The notes under the pieces were generated by a model. The model saw only the letters and a list, made by a program, of their open reading frames with translations. It was not told the DNA's origin and ran no database searches. Shown here piece after piece: positions 9,201 to 17,812 of a DNA stretch of 64,000 bases. The first letter of the stretch is position 1. Each line of letters begins with the position of its first letter. The translations under genes and the position numbers were made by a program. Source of the stretch: Leptolyngbya sp. BL0902 (GTDB lineage Bacteria > Cyanobacteriota > Cyanobacteriia > Phormidesmidales > Phormidesmidaceae); the NCBI RefSeq assembly GCF_016403105.1, contig NZ_CP046155.1:2943906-3007905 (forward strand), written 5' to 3'.

Positions 9201-12200
9201 CAAGGGGGAGCCGTTCGCCTGACCGGAACCAGTACCGACGGGATTGGCGTCTTGGTGCGACCGTCAGCGCCGATTACATCCGGCGGCGGGAATGTCACCC
9301 TCCTCGGCACCTCTACCACGGGCAACGGCATTGAGTTTCAGGGAACCTTAGACAGCCAATCGGGAGATATCACCTTCACCGGGACTACGGCGGGCACCGT
9401 GGGCATTCAGACGTCGGGCAGAGTCGTATCCGGTGGCGGGGCCATTCGCTTTACAGGCACCTCCACCGGAACGGATACCGTCTTCTCGCGGGGCATAGAA
9501 ACCCAAGACATCGTGAATAGCGGCGGCGGCAACATCACCTTTGAGGGCACCAGCACCAACGCCGAGGGCATTCTCTCGTTTAGCCCCATTACCTCCAACG
9601 GAGGCGATATCACCTTCACCGGGCGCGGCCCCAATGGCGGCATTTTTGTGACAGCGGCCAGCACCCTAGACGCAGGCACAGGCAACCTTGTCCTCAATGC
9701 CGATGATCCTCGGATTGTGGGCCAAGTGCGCGGGCAGGGCACCTTGCAAATTGCGCCCCTCAACCCCACCCTAGCCCTCACCCTGGGCGGCACGGGTGGC
9801 CTAGGCACCACCTTTTTGAACGCCGCTGAACTGGATCGCCTGGGCAACGGCTTTAGCCAGCGCACCATTGGCCAACCGGGCCACACCGGAGCCATTACCC
9901 TAGACCGCTTTATCCTCAGCAGTGCTCTCGCCATCAACGGCACCACAATCTTCGGCCCAAACCAAGACACTACCTGGGCCGCACAACCTGACGGCAGCGT
10001 TCTGGTGAGTGGGTTTGGCGCACCGCTACGGCTGAACAATCCCACCACCATCACCGGAGGCACCGCCCCCAACACAGTACTAGGCACCGACGGCAACGAC
10101 ACCGTCACTCCCACCGGGCTCAATGCGCTGCAACTGGGAACGGTGCTGTTTCGCAATATTTCGGTCTTTGACGGTCTCGACGGAGTTGATACGGTTCAGG
10201 GCACTTCGGCCAATGATCGGGTGGAGGAGGTTGGCCCCAATGCCATTCTGTTCAGCGGCATTCGCTTCAACAATATCGAAGCCTTTGATGGTTTGGGTGG
10301 CCTCGACACCGTCATCGGCTCTGGCTTGACAACTACGGTCACTAGCCTTGGCCCCAACGCCCTTGGCCTCAATGGCGTGGAATTCAACAACATCAACAGC
10401 TTTGATGGCACCGCTGGCACCTACACCGTCCTCGGCACTGAAGGCGATGACACCGTTTCCACACCGACCGCTGGTGCGATTCAGGTCAACAACGTCGGCT
10501 TTAGCGGCGTCGCGGGGTTTGATGGCCGAGGGGGCACCAACACCCTGTTGGGCAATTCCGGTAACGATACCGTGCGAACGACTGGCCCCAACGCCCTCAC
10601 CTTCAACGGTCTGCGCTTTATTAATCTCAGCGTCTTTGATGGCAGCGGCGGTATCAACACCGTCTTGGGCGGCAATGCCAGCGCCACCGTGGCCCTATTG
10701 GCCAACGAGCCCAATGCCCTGACGCTGAACAACACCATCTTCCGTAGCGTGAGCGTCTTTAACGGGGGTGCGGGGAACTACACCCTTCTCGGCACCCAGG
10801 GCGATGATCGGTTCACCCTGGGCGGCGGCAATGTCTTGCGGTTTGGCGGGCTGACGTTCCGCAACCTCAGCGCCCTGGATGGCGGCAGTGGCTTCAATAC
10901 CCTGGTGGGCACCAACGGCGATGACTCGTTTACCCTGCGCAGCGCCAATGGGGGCACGGCCCAGAATATCCAGTTTGCCAACATCAATGCCATCAACACC
11001 CTGGCGGGGGAAGATACGGTTGATCTAGCTGGGGTGCCCCTGGAGGTGGATCTTACCGCTGGCGACGGCACCTTGACTATCAATAGCCTAGACGGTGGCG
11101 ATGTTGTCCTCAATGCCAACGTGCGGACACCGGGGAATCTGGCCATCCGCACCTCGGATGGGGCCATTACCCAAACCGGGGGCCAAATCACCGTGGGAAG
11201 AACCACCGATCTAGCGGCAGCGGGGGCCATCGCACTAACAGGCAACAACGACTTCAACATCGTCACCGTGGGGCGCAGCCAAAGCCTAACCTTAGTGGAC
11301 ATCAACGACCTGGTGCTGGGCGAGATTGCCTTCACCGACGGCATCGACATCACCGCCGCAGGCAACCTCACCGCCACCCGCAATCTCATCCAGGGTTCCG
11401 CGCCGTTGCTGTTTGCCCCGTTCTCCCTCTTTAGCCTCTTTGCCACCGACAGCCGTTCGGTCACGGTGGCTCCCACGGGGGTCTCCCTCACCAGTGGATC
11501 CGCCCTCACCGCCCGCGATATTACCGTGCCCGGTGGCCCCATCACCCTCCAGTCGGGTGGCCCGATGACCGTGGGCAACTTGAATACTAGCGGCCCGGTG
11601 GGTGGAGCGGTGACGCTCCAATCGGGAGACCGCATCCAGGTCAACACCATCAACGCCGAGGGCGATACCGTGGGCGGCAGCATCGCCGTTACCGCCGCCA
11701 CCACCTTCCAGGCGCTAGGGAGTTTCCTCGCCCAAAATGGCGTCACGGCCAGCCTCTCCACGGTGGGCGGCACCCAGGGCGGCCCTATCAGCCTCACCTC
11801 CGGCACCAGCCAGTTCTCCATCGGCGATGCCACCCTCAACGGCACCCAAGCAGCCATCACCAGCGGCGATGTTACCCTGCTGCCCGGTAATGTGGTGATT
11901 GGTAGCCAGGTCTTTGGTGAGGGTCTCCCTGGCCAAATTTCCTTCACGGCCCCTGGGGAACCGCCGCCGCCGCCACCCCCGCCGCCGCCTTCACCCGACC
12001 CGACACCAGAAGTTATCCTGGATGACCGTGAGGTGATCTTGGACGTTGAGGAAACCCTGGGGGCCGGGGGCGAACAGCCCGTGTTGCTAACCAGTACCGG
12101 GCAAACGCTTCAAGATGGTGAATTTAGCGACATCGAAGCCGCCATCGCCAGCGAATTTAGCAACCACTTTGGCGGTACATTCCGGCCCGCTCGTCCGGTG

Positions 12201-13343
12201 AGTTTGGCCGATGCCCAAAATACCCTGCGCGACATCCAGGCCCAAACTGGGGAAGTGCCCGCTCTGGTGTATGTGCGCTTTAACCGTCAGGCGTTCCGGG
12301 TGGCAGGGTTAGGTGCCCTAGAGCTGTTGTTGGTACCCCCCAATGGCGACCCCATTCGGGTGCAGGTGCTATCGGCCAATCCCCAGGCGGTGATTCGGGC
12401 GCAGGAACTGCTGCGGCGACAGTTGACCAACCCCAACCTCACGAACAACCGCGACTACCTAGCGGCAGCCCAGCAGCTCTATCAGTGGATCATTGCCCCC
12501 ATCCGTGGCGAACTGGAGGCCGCAGGCATTACCAACCTCAGCTTTATCATGGATGCGGGGTTGCGAACCCTCCCCCTAGCCGCCCTGCACGATGGCGAAC
12601 GCTTTTTGATTGAGCAATACAGCGTAGGACTAGTGCCCAGTCTAGGGCTGATTGACCCCACCTACGTTAACCTCAACCGCCAAAGCGCCACCATGACCCT
12701 GGGCGGAGCCTCCCAGTTCCTCAGTCAGCCGCCCCTCCTGGCCGCCCGTACTGAACTGGAGACCCTTCAATCCTTTTGGCCTAGCAATACCGTGGCGGAG
12801 TCCAACTTTACCGTCGCGGCGCTACAACAAACCCGGCAGCAGGCCCAAATTGTCCACCTAGCCACCCACGCCGAATTTTTGCGCGGTGCCCCCGACCAGT
12901 CCTACATTCAGTTCTTCGATGGTCGCCTCAGCCTTAACAATATGGCGGCGCTGCGCTGGTTTGAGCCTACGGTAGATCTTGTCACCCTCAGCGCCTGCCA
13001 AACGGCGATGGGCAACGTGCAGGCAGAGCTGGGGTTTGCGGGGTTTGCCCTCCAGGCCGGAGCCCGGTCGGCCCTGGCCAGCCTGTGGCGGGTCAGCGAC
13101 GAAGCCACCGCCGGACTGATGCCCACCTTCTACCAACAGCTCGACCAACAGACCACCAAGGCCGAAGCTCTGCGACAGGCGCAGCTCGCCTTCCTCCGGG
13201 GAGAAGCCACCATTGCCAACGGCCAAATTCGCTGGCCCGGTGGCACGGTTCCCCTACCGCCCAGCCTTGCCTTCTCCGGCACCCAGGATCTCAGCCATCC
13301 CTTCTACTGGGCCGCCTTCACCATTGTGGGTAGCCCTTGGTAG
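6282..13343 (+). CDS. TpsA-type filamentous exoprotein with C-terminal CHAT protease domain
   Basis: 2353 residues. Residues 1-21 form a signal peptide (PAPAFA-QS). The filamentous-haemagglutinin N-terminal secretion domain follows (VNGGANLYLINPAGILFGPN), the part recognised by TpsB. A long Gly/Asn/Thr-rich beta-solenoid region contains eight 39-residue repeats (about 1264-1577) with RTX-like GTxGDDT motifs. A polyproline linker (about 1893-1910) leads to a CHAT domain, a caspase-like cysteine protease fold, with the expected pair His2196 (HLATHAEF) and Cys2239 (LSACQTA). The domain order predicts an exported or surface-anchored protease. It is the last gene of the locus with TpsB, TIR-CHASE2 and TPR proteins. 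An EFPI repeat at 8085-8135 is probably repeat DNA in frame. Substrate and release are unknown. Confidence 0.92.
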   Translation: MRFLPLLSALLLPLLPAPAFAQSIIPAADGTGTLVLPNGTTYTITGGSLSRDGGNLFHSFEQFGLTANEVATFLANPSVQNILGRVVGGNASLIDGLMQVNGGANLYLINPAGILFGPNTVLNLDGSFTATSASGVGFGREWLHALEPSNYSALTGDPTAFSFTDNAGAVINSGNLAVGEGERLTLMGGSVVNLGTLEAPGGQIAVLAVPGENLVILRPVGALLGLELAPLPNGAPRLNGMSPLDIPGLLRAGEPEIATGLVANPDGTVSLVGSPLPLPTASGTAITSGTLSVAGNQGGAVQILGDRVAVVGAAVDASGSQGGGQVRIGGEYQGRGTTPTANRTFVDATSTITASAGESGNGGEVILWAEEATRFDGTITAQGGTTGGDGGFVEVSGRQTLSFNGLVDVSAPNGAIGTLLLDPTDIFIVSEFPVPDTGFGDANLPEILASDFLPTPGSISLLASNLQSQAANVVLQATNDIIIENGLSLNFVLGGGSITFTADADGDGVGDFFMDPTQSILARGNETANGRDITISGANVTVGTIRTDVAPGTLPNASNGGNITLTATNGGIEAGLLNTSVCNACTGNAGDVTISASGGVSEFPIGEFPIEFPVEFPIGIEVFRINARATRGLGGTITIRTEAGDIFLGDLVSRSTAGQAGDITVESLDGGVFFIDGNGLIDAGTGSGTGGAVRLRSTDSPIYVRGTIAADSLEAEIQTFGANGFGCGTSLVLDDTVTVTDAITLTTGAGGFVGTAALRAGAGGITITTDDLDLYGGANSVASPGELTIQPASEDRPMLLGVFDVERFIDALYLDQNALDALADGFSRITLGRPTGTGTITLDDDVTFRDPTLLTTLGTIDTQGFSLIGTDNASLTLEAGLGILAAEISTTGNAVTLVGDVDGDGDGEVRLDGPITTNGGAIRIAGSAVEGTGVVLGNAGSLNSGGGNITVNGTTTDPSVDSHGIDVEGAINSQGGAVRLTGTSTDGIGVLVRPSAPITSGGGNVTLLGTSTTGNGIEFQGTLDSQSGDITFTGTTAGTVGIQTSGRVVSGGGAIRFTGTSTGTDTVFSRGIETQDIVNSGGGNITFEGTSTNAEGILSFSPITSNGGDITFTGRGPNGGIFVTAASTLDAGTGNLVLNADDPRIVGQVRGQGTLQIAPLNPTLALTLGGTGGLGTTFLNAAELDRLGNGFSQRTIGQPGHTGAITLDRFILSSALAINGTTIFGPNQDTTWAAQPDGSVLVSGFGAPLRLNNPTTITGGTAPNTVLGTDGNDTVTPTGLNALQLGTVLFRNISVFDGLDGVDTVQGTSANDRVEEVGPNAILFSGIRFNNIEAFDGLGGLDTVIGSGLTTTVTSLGPNALGLNGVEFNNINSFDGTAGTYTVLGTEGDDTVSTPTAGAIQVNNVGFSGVAGFDGRGGTNTLLGNSGNDTVRTTGPNALTFNGLRFINLSVFDGSGGINTVLGGNASATVALLANEPNALTLNNTIFRSVSVFNGGAGNYTLLGTQGDDRFTLGGGNVLRFGGLTFRNLSALDGGSGFNTLVGTNGDDSFTLRSANGGTAQNIQFANINAINTLAGEDTVDLAGVPLEVDLTAGDGTLTINSLDGGDVVLNANVRTPGNLAIRTSDGAITQTGGQITVGRTTDLAAAGAIALTGNNDFNIVTVGRSQSLTLVDINDLVLGEIAFTDGIDITAAGNLTATRNLIQGSAPLLFAPFSLFSLFATDSRSVTVAPTGVSLTSGSALTARDITVPGGPITLQSGGPMTVGNLNTSGPVGGAVTLQSGDRIQVNTINAEGDTVGGSIAVTAATTFQALGSFLAQNGVTASLSTVGGTQGGPISLTSGTSQFSIGDATLNGTQAAITSGDVTLLPGNVVIGSQVFGEGLPGQISFTAPGEPPPPPPPPPPSPDPTPEVILDDREVILDVEETLGAGGEQPVLLTSTGQTLQDGEFSDIEAAIASEFSNHFGGTFRPARPVSLADAQNTLRDIQAQTGEVPALVYVRFNRQAFRVAGLGALELLLVPPNGDPIRVQVLSANPQAVIRAQELLRRQLTNPNLTNNRDYLAAAQQLYQWIIAPIRGELEAAGITNLSFIMDAGLRTLPLAALHDGERFLIEQYSVGLVPSLGLIDPTYVNLNRQSATMTLGGASQFLSQPPLLAARTELETLQSFWPSNTVAESNFTVAALQQTRQQAQIVHLATHAEFLRGAPDQSYIQFFDGRLSLNNMAALRWFEPTVDLVTLSACQTAMGNVQAELGFAGFALQAGARSALASLWRVSDEATAGLMPTFYQQLDQQTTKAEALRQAQLAFLRGEATIANGQIRWPGGTVPLPPSLAFSGTQDLSHPFYWAAFTIVGSPW
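8085..8135 (+). repeat. 12-bp repeat in the exoprotein gene (EFPI units)
   Basis: Four near-identical 12-bp units (gaatttcccatc at 8085, 8100 and 8124; gagtttcccgtc at 8112) encode EFPI-GEFPI-EFPV-EFPI in the beta-solenoid region. The peptide is unlike the surrounding Gly/Thr-rich repeats, which suggests in-frame expansion of repeat DNA. Confidence 0.8.
10071..11012 (+). repeat. Eight 39-residue protein repeats with RTX-like motifs
   Basis: Residues about 1264-1577 of the exoprotein are eight tandem units of 39 residues (the sixth is 41). The pattern is xTVLGTxGDDTV, then GPNALxFNGI, then FxNIxxFDG. The GTxGDDT part resembles one RTX calcium-binding turn per unit, while the rest fits a beta-helix. 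The DNA of the units has diverged, so this is an old protein repeat rather than recent slippage. Confidence 0.85.
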
Positions 13344-13376
13344 GGCCATGCCCGATCTCCTCCCCCCCAGATTTCA

Positions 13377-13565
13377 CCCTGGGACTGGGAGGCTCAGTAG
13401 ATCACAAACACGCTCTTTTGCCGTGATCCACCCTCACCCTAAATCCCTCTCCCAATGTGGGAGAGGGACTTTGAAGCACTTCCGGCTCCCCTCTCCCTCC
13501 TTGGAGAGGGGCTGGGGGTGAGGGCCAGGGGGACTTTGCGATCTACTGAGGCTGGCCCAGGGGAC
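13377..13565. repeat. MITE-like nested inverted repeat
   Basis: The 267-bp gap between two convergent genes holds no gene. Imperfect outer inverted repeats (ctcagtagatcacaaa near 13394 and tttgcgatctactgag near 13536) enclose two copies of the common cyanobacterial palindrome family: ctctcccaatgtgggagagg near 13448 and ctctccctccttggagaggg near 13492. Related palindromes occur inside the oxoprolinase gene. It could also serve as a bidirectional transcription stop. Confidence 0.6.
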
Positions 13566-13610
13566 GGGCTGGAAGGACGGGTTGGAAAGCGTGGTTGAGA
13601 TCCACTGTCC

Positions 13611-14822
13611 CTAGGCTGGGCCAATGGCTGCCACCGCCGCCTCCACCGCCAGGGCCACGTGCGTCCAGTGGGTGCCGCCCTGGCAGTAGACCACGTAGGG
13701 CTCGCGCAGGGGGCCATCGGCGGAGAGTTCCGAGGTGCTGCCGTCGATGAAGGTGCCTCCGGCCATCACCAGTTGGGTGTCGTAGCCCGGAGTGACGGCG
13801 GGGACGGGTTCCACGTAGGCATCAATGGGAGAATGCTGCTGGATGGCCTTGCAGAAGGCAACCATCTTCTCTGGCGAACCGAGTTTGATGGCCTGAATCA
13901 CGTCCCGCTGGGCAACGGTCGGGTTGGGCTTGACCGGATAGCCCAGGGCATCGAAGGTGGCGGCTAACAGATAATTCCCCTTCATGGCTTCCCCCACCAT
14001 TTGCGGCGCAAGGAAAAGCCCCTGGTACATCAGACGGTTTTGGTTGAGGCTGGAACCACCGCTGGAGCCAATTCCCGGTGCCGTTAGCCGACAGGCCGCC
14101 GCTTCCACCAAATCCGCCCGTCCGGCCACGTAGGCCCCAGTGGTGGCGATGGTGCCGCCGGGGTTTTTAATCAGCGATCCGGCCATCAGGTCAGCCCCGA
14201 CGGCGGTGGGTTCGCGATCTTCTAAAAATTCGCCATAGCAGTTATCGACAAAACACACCACGTCGGATTTCTGCCGTTTCACCGTCGCCACGATGCGCTC
14301 AATTTCGGCTATGGTTAGGGTTGTGCGCCAACTGTAGCCGCAGGAACGCTGAATGTGTACCAGCCGAGTATTCGGTTTAATGGCGGTTTCCAGGGCGTCC
14401 CAATCCACGGAATCGGCGGCGGTTAACGGTAATTCTCGATAGGTGATCCCAAATTCTGCCAGCGAACCCTGGCCCGACGAACGCAACCCAATCACCTCCT
14501 CCAGGGTGTCGTAGGGGGCTCCTGCTACTGCCAAACATTCATCCCCAGGGCGAAGAACGCCGTAGAGGGCGCAGGCAATGGCATGGGTACCCGACACAAA
14601 TTGGGATCGCACGAGGGCTGCTTCCGCCTGAAATACCTCCGCAAATACGTTATCCAAGGTGTCTCGGCCTAGGTCATCGTGGCCATAGCCCGACACGCTG
14701 CTGAAATGGTGGCTTCCTACCCGATGCTGCCGGAACGCCCTGAGCACCCGCTCAAGGTTATGCTTGACCTGGGTGTCAATTCCGTAAAAAATCGGAAACA
14801 TTGAGGACTCTGACGGCATCAT
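13611..14822 (-). CDS. Methionine gamma-lyase family (aluminium-resistance-type) PLP enzyme
   Basis: 403 residues, full length for the Met_gamma_lyase (PF06838-type) family of fold-type I PLP enzymes, often annotated as aluminum resistance protein. The PLP-binding Lys is probably K219 in SLIKNPGG; the FVDNCYGEF segment supplies the Asp that contacts the pyridine nitrogen. GTHAIACALYGVLRPGD is the usual phosphate-binding region. The family is thought to catalyse C-S lyase chemistry, but the physiological substrate in cyanobacteria is not established. An internal ATG (start 14801, MFPIFYGIDTQ) is an alternative start. It is divergent from desC with about 130 bp between them. Confidence 0.88.
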   Translation of the reverse strand: MMPSESSMFPIFYGIDTQVKHNLERVLRAFRQHRVGSHHFSSVSGYGHDDLGRDTLDNVFAEVFQAEAALVRSQFVSGTHAIACALYGVLRPGDECLAVAGAPYDTLEEVIGLRSSGQGSLAEFGITYRELPLTAADSVDWDALETAIKPNTRLVHIQRSCGYSWRTTLTIAEIERIVATVKRQKSDVVCFVDNCYGEFLEDREPTAVGADLMAGSLIKNPGGTIATTGAYVAGRADLVEAAACRLTAPGIGSSGGSSLNQNRLMYQGLFLAPQMVGEAMKGNYLLAATFDALGYPVKPNPTVAQRDVIQAIKLGSPEKMVAFCKAIQQHSPIDAYVEPVPAVTPGYDTQLVMAGGTFIDGSTSELSADGPLREPYVVYCQGGTHWTHVALAVEAAVAAIGPA

Positions 14823-14878
14823 CGTGTTTGATCGTTGCGAAGGTTAATTTTTTTCGTTAAGAAACGAGGGAGACCTAT

Positions 14879-14930
14879 TGTCCCTCAGATTTATTCAACC
14901 TGTCCAAAACTTTTGTCCCAATTTTTGTCC
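14879..14930 (+). promoter_or_regulatory. Repeated TGTCC motifs in the desC leader
   Basis: The 5' region of desC has four TGTCC motifs, at 14879, 14901, 14914 and 14926; the last three lie 13 and 12 bp apart, each in a T/A-rich context (tgtccaaa). This is the kind of spacing seen for repeated operator sites or a structured leader. No regulator is identified. Confidence 0.35.
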
Positions 14931-14951
14931 AAACCTTTAGAGATTTCGTAC

Positions 14952-15779
14952 ATGACTGCAACAACCCCTACCTCCACGCTCTCCCGCGACTGGGTAACGC
15001 TATGGTTCATGGTCGCCATGCATGGCCTAGCGCTATTGGCCTTTTTGCCCGGAAACTTTTCCTGGGCGGCGGTAGGGGTGGCCCTGCTGCTGCACTGGGT
15101 AACGGGTTGCCTAGGCATTACCCTCGGCTGGCACCGTCTAATTTCCCACCGCAGCTTCCAGGTGCCCAAGTGGCTGGAATACTTCTTCGTGTTCTGCGGC
15201 ACCTTGGCCTGCCAGCACGGCCCCATCACCTGGGTCGGCCTGCACCGCCACCACCACGCCTTCTCTGACCAAAGCAACGACCACCACGACTCCAACAAAG
15301 GCTTCTGGTGGAGCCACATGGGCTGGATGTTCCGGGACGTGCCTGCCAAACGAGAAATGGGCCGCTTCACCCGCGATATTGCAGAGGATCCCGTTTATCT
15401 CTTCTTTGAAAAATATTTTCTGGCCACACAAATTGTTCTGGGTGTGGTTCTATACCTCCTGGGCGGCTGGCCCTTTGTGCTGTGGGGGATCTTCGTCCGC
15501 CTCGTCGTGGTCTACCACTGCACCTGGCTGGTGAACAGCGCCACCCACAAGTTCGGCTACCGCACCTACGAAACCACCGATAAATCCACCAACTGCTGGT
15601 GGGTGGCCGTCGTCACCTACGGCGAAGGCTGGCACAACAACCACCACGCCTTCCAATACTCCGCCCGTCACGGCCTCCAGTGGTGGGAAATTGACATCAC
15701 CTGGATGACCATCCGCCTGCTGGAAATGGTGGGCTTGGCCAAAAAGGTGAAGCTGGCAAACACCAACGCCGCCGAGTAA
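14952..15779 (+). CDS. desC: Acyl-lipid delta-9 fatty acid desaturase
   Basis: 275 residues from the ATG at 14952; the frame is open further upstream to 14835, but that part has no desaturase similarity. It is a membrane di-iron desaturase with the three histidine boxes H61-RLIS-H66, H98-RHHH102 and H228-NNHH232, and paired hydrophobic segments at about 15-55 and 155-192. DesC introduces the first double bond at C9 of stearoyl chains in membrane lipids, using ferredoxin. The box spacing and short length fit cyanobacterial DesC rather than DesA or DesB. A hairpin terminator follows at 15850-15885. Related family members act on acyl-CoA, so substrate class is an inference. Confidence 0.88.
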   Translation: MTATTPTSTLSRDWVTLWFMVAMHGLALLAFLPGNFSWAAVGVALLLHWVTGCLGITLGWHRLISHRSFQVPKWLEYFFVFCGTLACQHGPITWVGLHRHHHAFSDQSNDHHDSNKGFWWSHMGWMFRDVPAKREMGRFTRDIAEDPVYLFFEKYFLATQIVLGVVLYLLGGWPFVLWGIFVRLVVVYHCTWLVNSATHKFGYRTYETTDKSTNCWWVAVVTYGEGWHNNHHAFQYSARHGLQWWEIDITWMTIRLLEMVGLAKKVKLANTNAAE

Positions 15780-15849
15780 GCCCTCGACAGGGGCAGAGTT
15801 GCCTGGATAACCCGCATCGTCTGCCCTAACCATGACCGATGAAAAAGCG

Positions 15850-15885
15850 ATGCCGTCTACCAGGGTGGGGACGGCATTCTTTTTG
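15850..15885 (+). terminator. Rho-independent terminator after desC
   Basis: An 8-bp perfect stem (atgccgtc 15850-15857, gacggcat 15870-15877) with a 12-nt loop is followed directly by tctttttg. This is a classical intrinsic terminator for desC. Confidence 0.8.
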
Positions 15886-15957
15886 GGAGCGAAGGGCGCA
15901 CCCAGGCCCATTTCAGCGTTTGCCCTGCACCTCCCGCAAAATGCCCTGCGCAGCGTT

Positions 15958-15978
15958 CCCGTTATCCTAGATAATGGG
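15958..15978. promoter_or_regulatory. Inverted repeat upstream of aspS
   Basis: A near-perfect 9-3-9 inverted repeat (cccgttatc, cta, gataatggg) lies about 37 bp before the chosen aspS start. Its centre contains TAGATAAT, which could be a -10 element, so this may be the aspS promoter or an operator overlapping it. No clear -35 box was found. Confidence 0.35.
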
Positions 15979-16015
15979 AGGGTTTTGAAGTTTGCGTTCC
16001 CCCCATCATTCGTCT

Positions 16016-17812
16016 ATGCGTACCCACTACTGCGGCACCCTCCGAGCCAGCGACATTGGCAGCACCGTTACCCTGTTTGGCTGGGTAGACCGTCGCCGGG
16101 ATCATGGGGGCGTGATTTTTGTTGACCTGCGGGATCGTACCGGGGTGGTGCAGATTGTCAGCGACCCCGAACGCACCCCGGAGTCTTACCCCCAGGCCGA
16201 CCCCCTGCGGAACGAGTATGTGGTGAAGATTGTGGGGCGGGTGAGCCAGCGCCAAGAGGGTTCCATCAACCCCAAGCTGTCCACCGGGGAAGTGGAGATT
16301 TATGCCGATTCCATTGAACTGCTGAACGCCGTTCGCAAGCCCCTACCCTTCCAGGTGTCTACGGCGGATTCGGAATCGGTGCGGGAAGACCTGCGCCTGC
16401 GCTACCGTTACCTAGACCTGCGGCGGGAGCGGATGGCCCAGAACCTTAAGGTGCGCCATGAGGTGATCAAGGCGATTCGTCGCTTCTTGGAAGACCAGGA
16501 AGGCTTCATGGAGGTGGAAACCCCCATCCTGACGCGCTCGACCCCCGAAGGCGCACGGGATTATCTGGTGCCCTCGCGGGTGAACCCTGGGGAGTTCTAC
16601 GCCCTGCCCCAGTCGCCCCAGTTGTTTAAGCAATTGCTGATGGTGTCTGGCGTAGACCGCTACTACCAAGTGGCCCGCTGCTTTCGGGACGAAGACCTCC
16701 GGGCCGACCGTCAGCCGGAGTTCACTCAGCTCGACATGGAAATGAGCTTCATGACCCAGGACGAAATCCTGGCCCTCAACGAAGCGCTGGTGGCCCACAT
16801 TTTCAAGACCGTGCAGGGCATCGACATTCCCCGCCCCTTCCCTCGCCTCACCTACGCCGAGGCCATGGATCGCTACGGCAGCGACAAGCCCGACACCCGC
16901 TACGGCCTGGAACTGGTGGATGTGTCTGACCTGGTGAAGGACTGCGGCTTTAAGGTGTTTTCTGGCGCGGTGGCCGATGGCGGCATCGTCAAGGTGCTGC
17001 CCATCCCCGGCGGCAACGAGCAAATTTCCAACGTTCGCATCAAGCCCGGTGGCGACATCTTCAAAATTGCCTCTGAAGCCGGAGCCAAAGGACTCGCCTA
17101 CATTCGGGTACGGGCCGAGGGCGCGGTGGATACCATCGGAGCCATCAAAGACAACCTGCCCGCCGAGAAGATGCAGGAATTGCTGAGCCGTACCCACGCC
17201 CAAGAGGGGGATCTGCTGCTCTTCGGCGCTGGCCCCACGGATATTGTCAACGCCACGCTGGATCGGGTGCGGCAGGCGGTGGCCAAGGAAATGAATCTGA
17301 TCCCCGACGGCAAACTGAATTTGCTGTGGGTGACGGATTTTCCCATGTTTGAGTGGAACGCCGACGAACAGCGCCTCGAAGCCCTGCACCACCCCTTCAC
17401 CGCCCCCCACCCCGACGACGTGGCCGACCTCAAAACCGCCCGCGCCGTGGCCTACGACCTGGTGCTCAACGGCTACGAAATCGGCGGCGGCAGTCTGCGC
17501 ATCTACCAGCCCGACGTGCAGCAGCGGGTGTTCGACACCATCGGCCTCACCACCGAGGAAGCCAAGGACAAATTCGGCTTTTTGCTAGAAGCCTTTGAGT
17601 ACGGCACCCCTCCCCACGGCGGCATTGCCTACGGGCTAGATCGCCTGGTGATGCTGATGGCCGGAGAAGAGTCCATCCGCGACGCCATCGCCTTCCCCAA
17701 AACCCAGCAGGCCCGCTGCTTGCTCACCCAAGCCCCCTCCGGCGTGGATGAGGCCCAACTGAAGGAACTCTCCATCGCCTCCACCTACGAACCAGAAAAA
17801 GACGAAGACTAA
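16016..17812 (+). CDS. aspS: Aspartyl-tRNA synthetase
   Basis: 598 residues. The ATG at 16016 gives the usual start MRTHYCGTL; a TTG at 15992 would add eight unrelated residues. It has an OB-fold anticodon-binding domain ([23 protein letters not shown] is split here by its conserved order), the class II catalytic core with the [10 protein letters not shown] and [18 protein letters not shown] motifs, the bacterial GAD insertion, and motif 3 with GLDRLVMLM. It charges tRNA-Asp. Bacterial-type AspRS with the GAD domain is sometimes non-discriminating (also charging tRNA-Asn); that cannot be decided from sequence alone. Single-gene unit followed by mrdA on the same strand. Confidence 0.97.
   Translation: MRTHYCGTLRASDIGSTVTLFGWVDRRRDHGGVIFVDLRDRTGVVQIVSDPERTPESYPQADPLRNEYVVKIVGRVSQRQEGSINPKLSTGEVEIYADSIELLNAVRKPLPFQVSTADSESVREDLRLRYRYLDLRRERMAQNLKVRHEVIKAIRRFLEDQEGFMEVETPILTRSTPEGARDYLVPSRVNPGEFYALPQSPQLFKQLLMVSGVDRYYQVARCFRDEDLRADRQPEFTQLDMEMSFMTQDEILALNEALVAHIFKTVQGIDIPRPFPRLTYAEAMDRYGSDKPDTRYGLELVDVSDLVKDCGFKVFSGAVADGGIVKVLPIPGGNEQISNVRIKPGGDIFKIASEAGAKGLAYIRVRAEGAVDTIGAIKDNLPAEKMQELLSRTHAQEGDLLLFGAGPTDIVNATLDRVRQAVAKEMNLIPDGKLNLLWVTDFPMFEWNADEQRLEALHHPFTAPHPDDVADLKTARAVAYDLVLNGYEIGGGSLRIYQPDVQQRVFDTIGLTTEEAKDKFGFLLEAFEYGTPPHGGIAYGLDRLVMLMAGEESIRDAIAFPKTQQARCLLTQAPSGVDEAQLKELSIASTYEPEKDED

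Noticed and set aside
10071..11012. GTxGDDT motifs, considered as a true RTX domain
   Set aside because: RTX requires consecutive nine-residue repeats; here there is only one such turn per 39 residues.
6731..11947. Several long minus-strand open frames under the exoprotein gene
   Set aside because: They are compositional shadows of a GC-rich repetitive gene; the plus-strand frame has signal peptide, TPS and CHAT domains.
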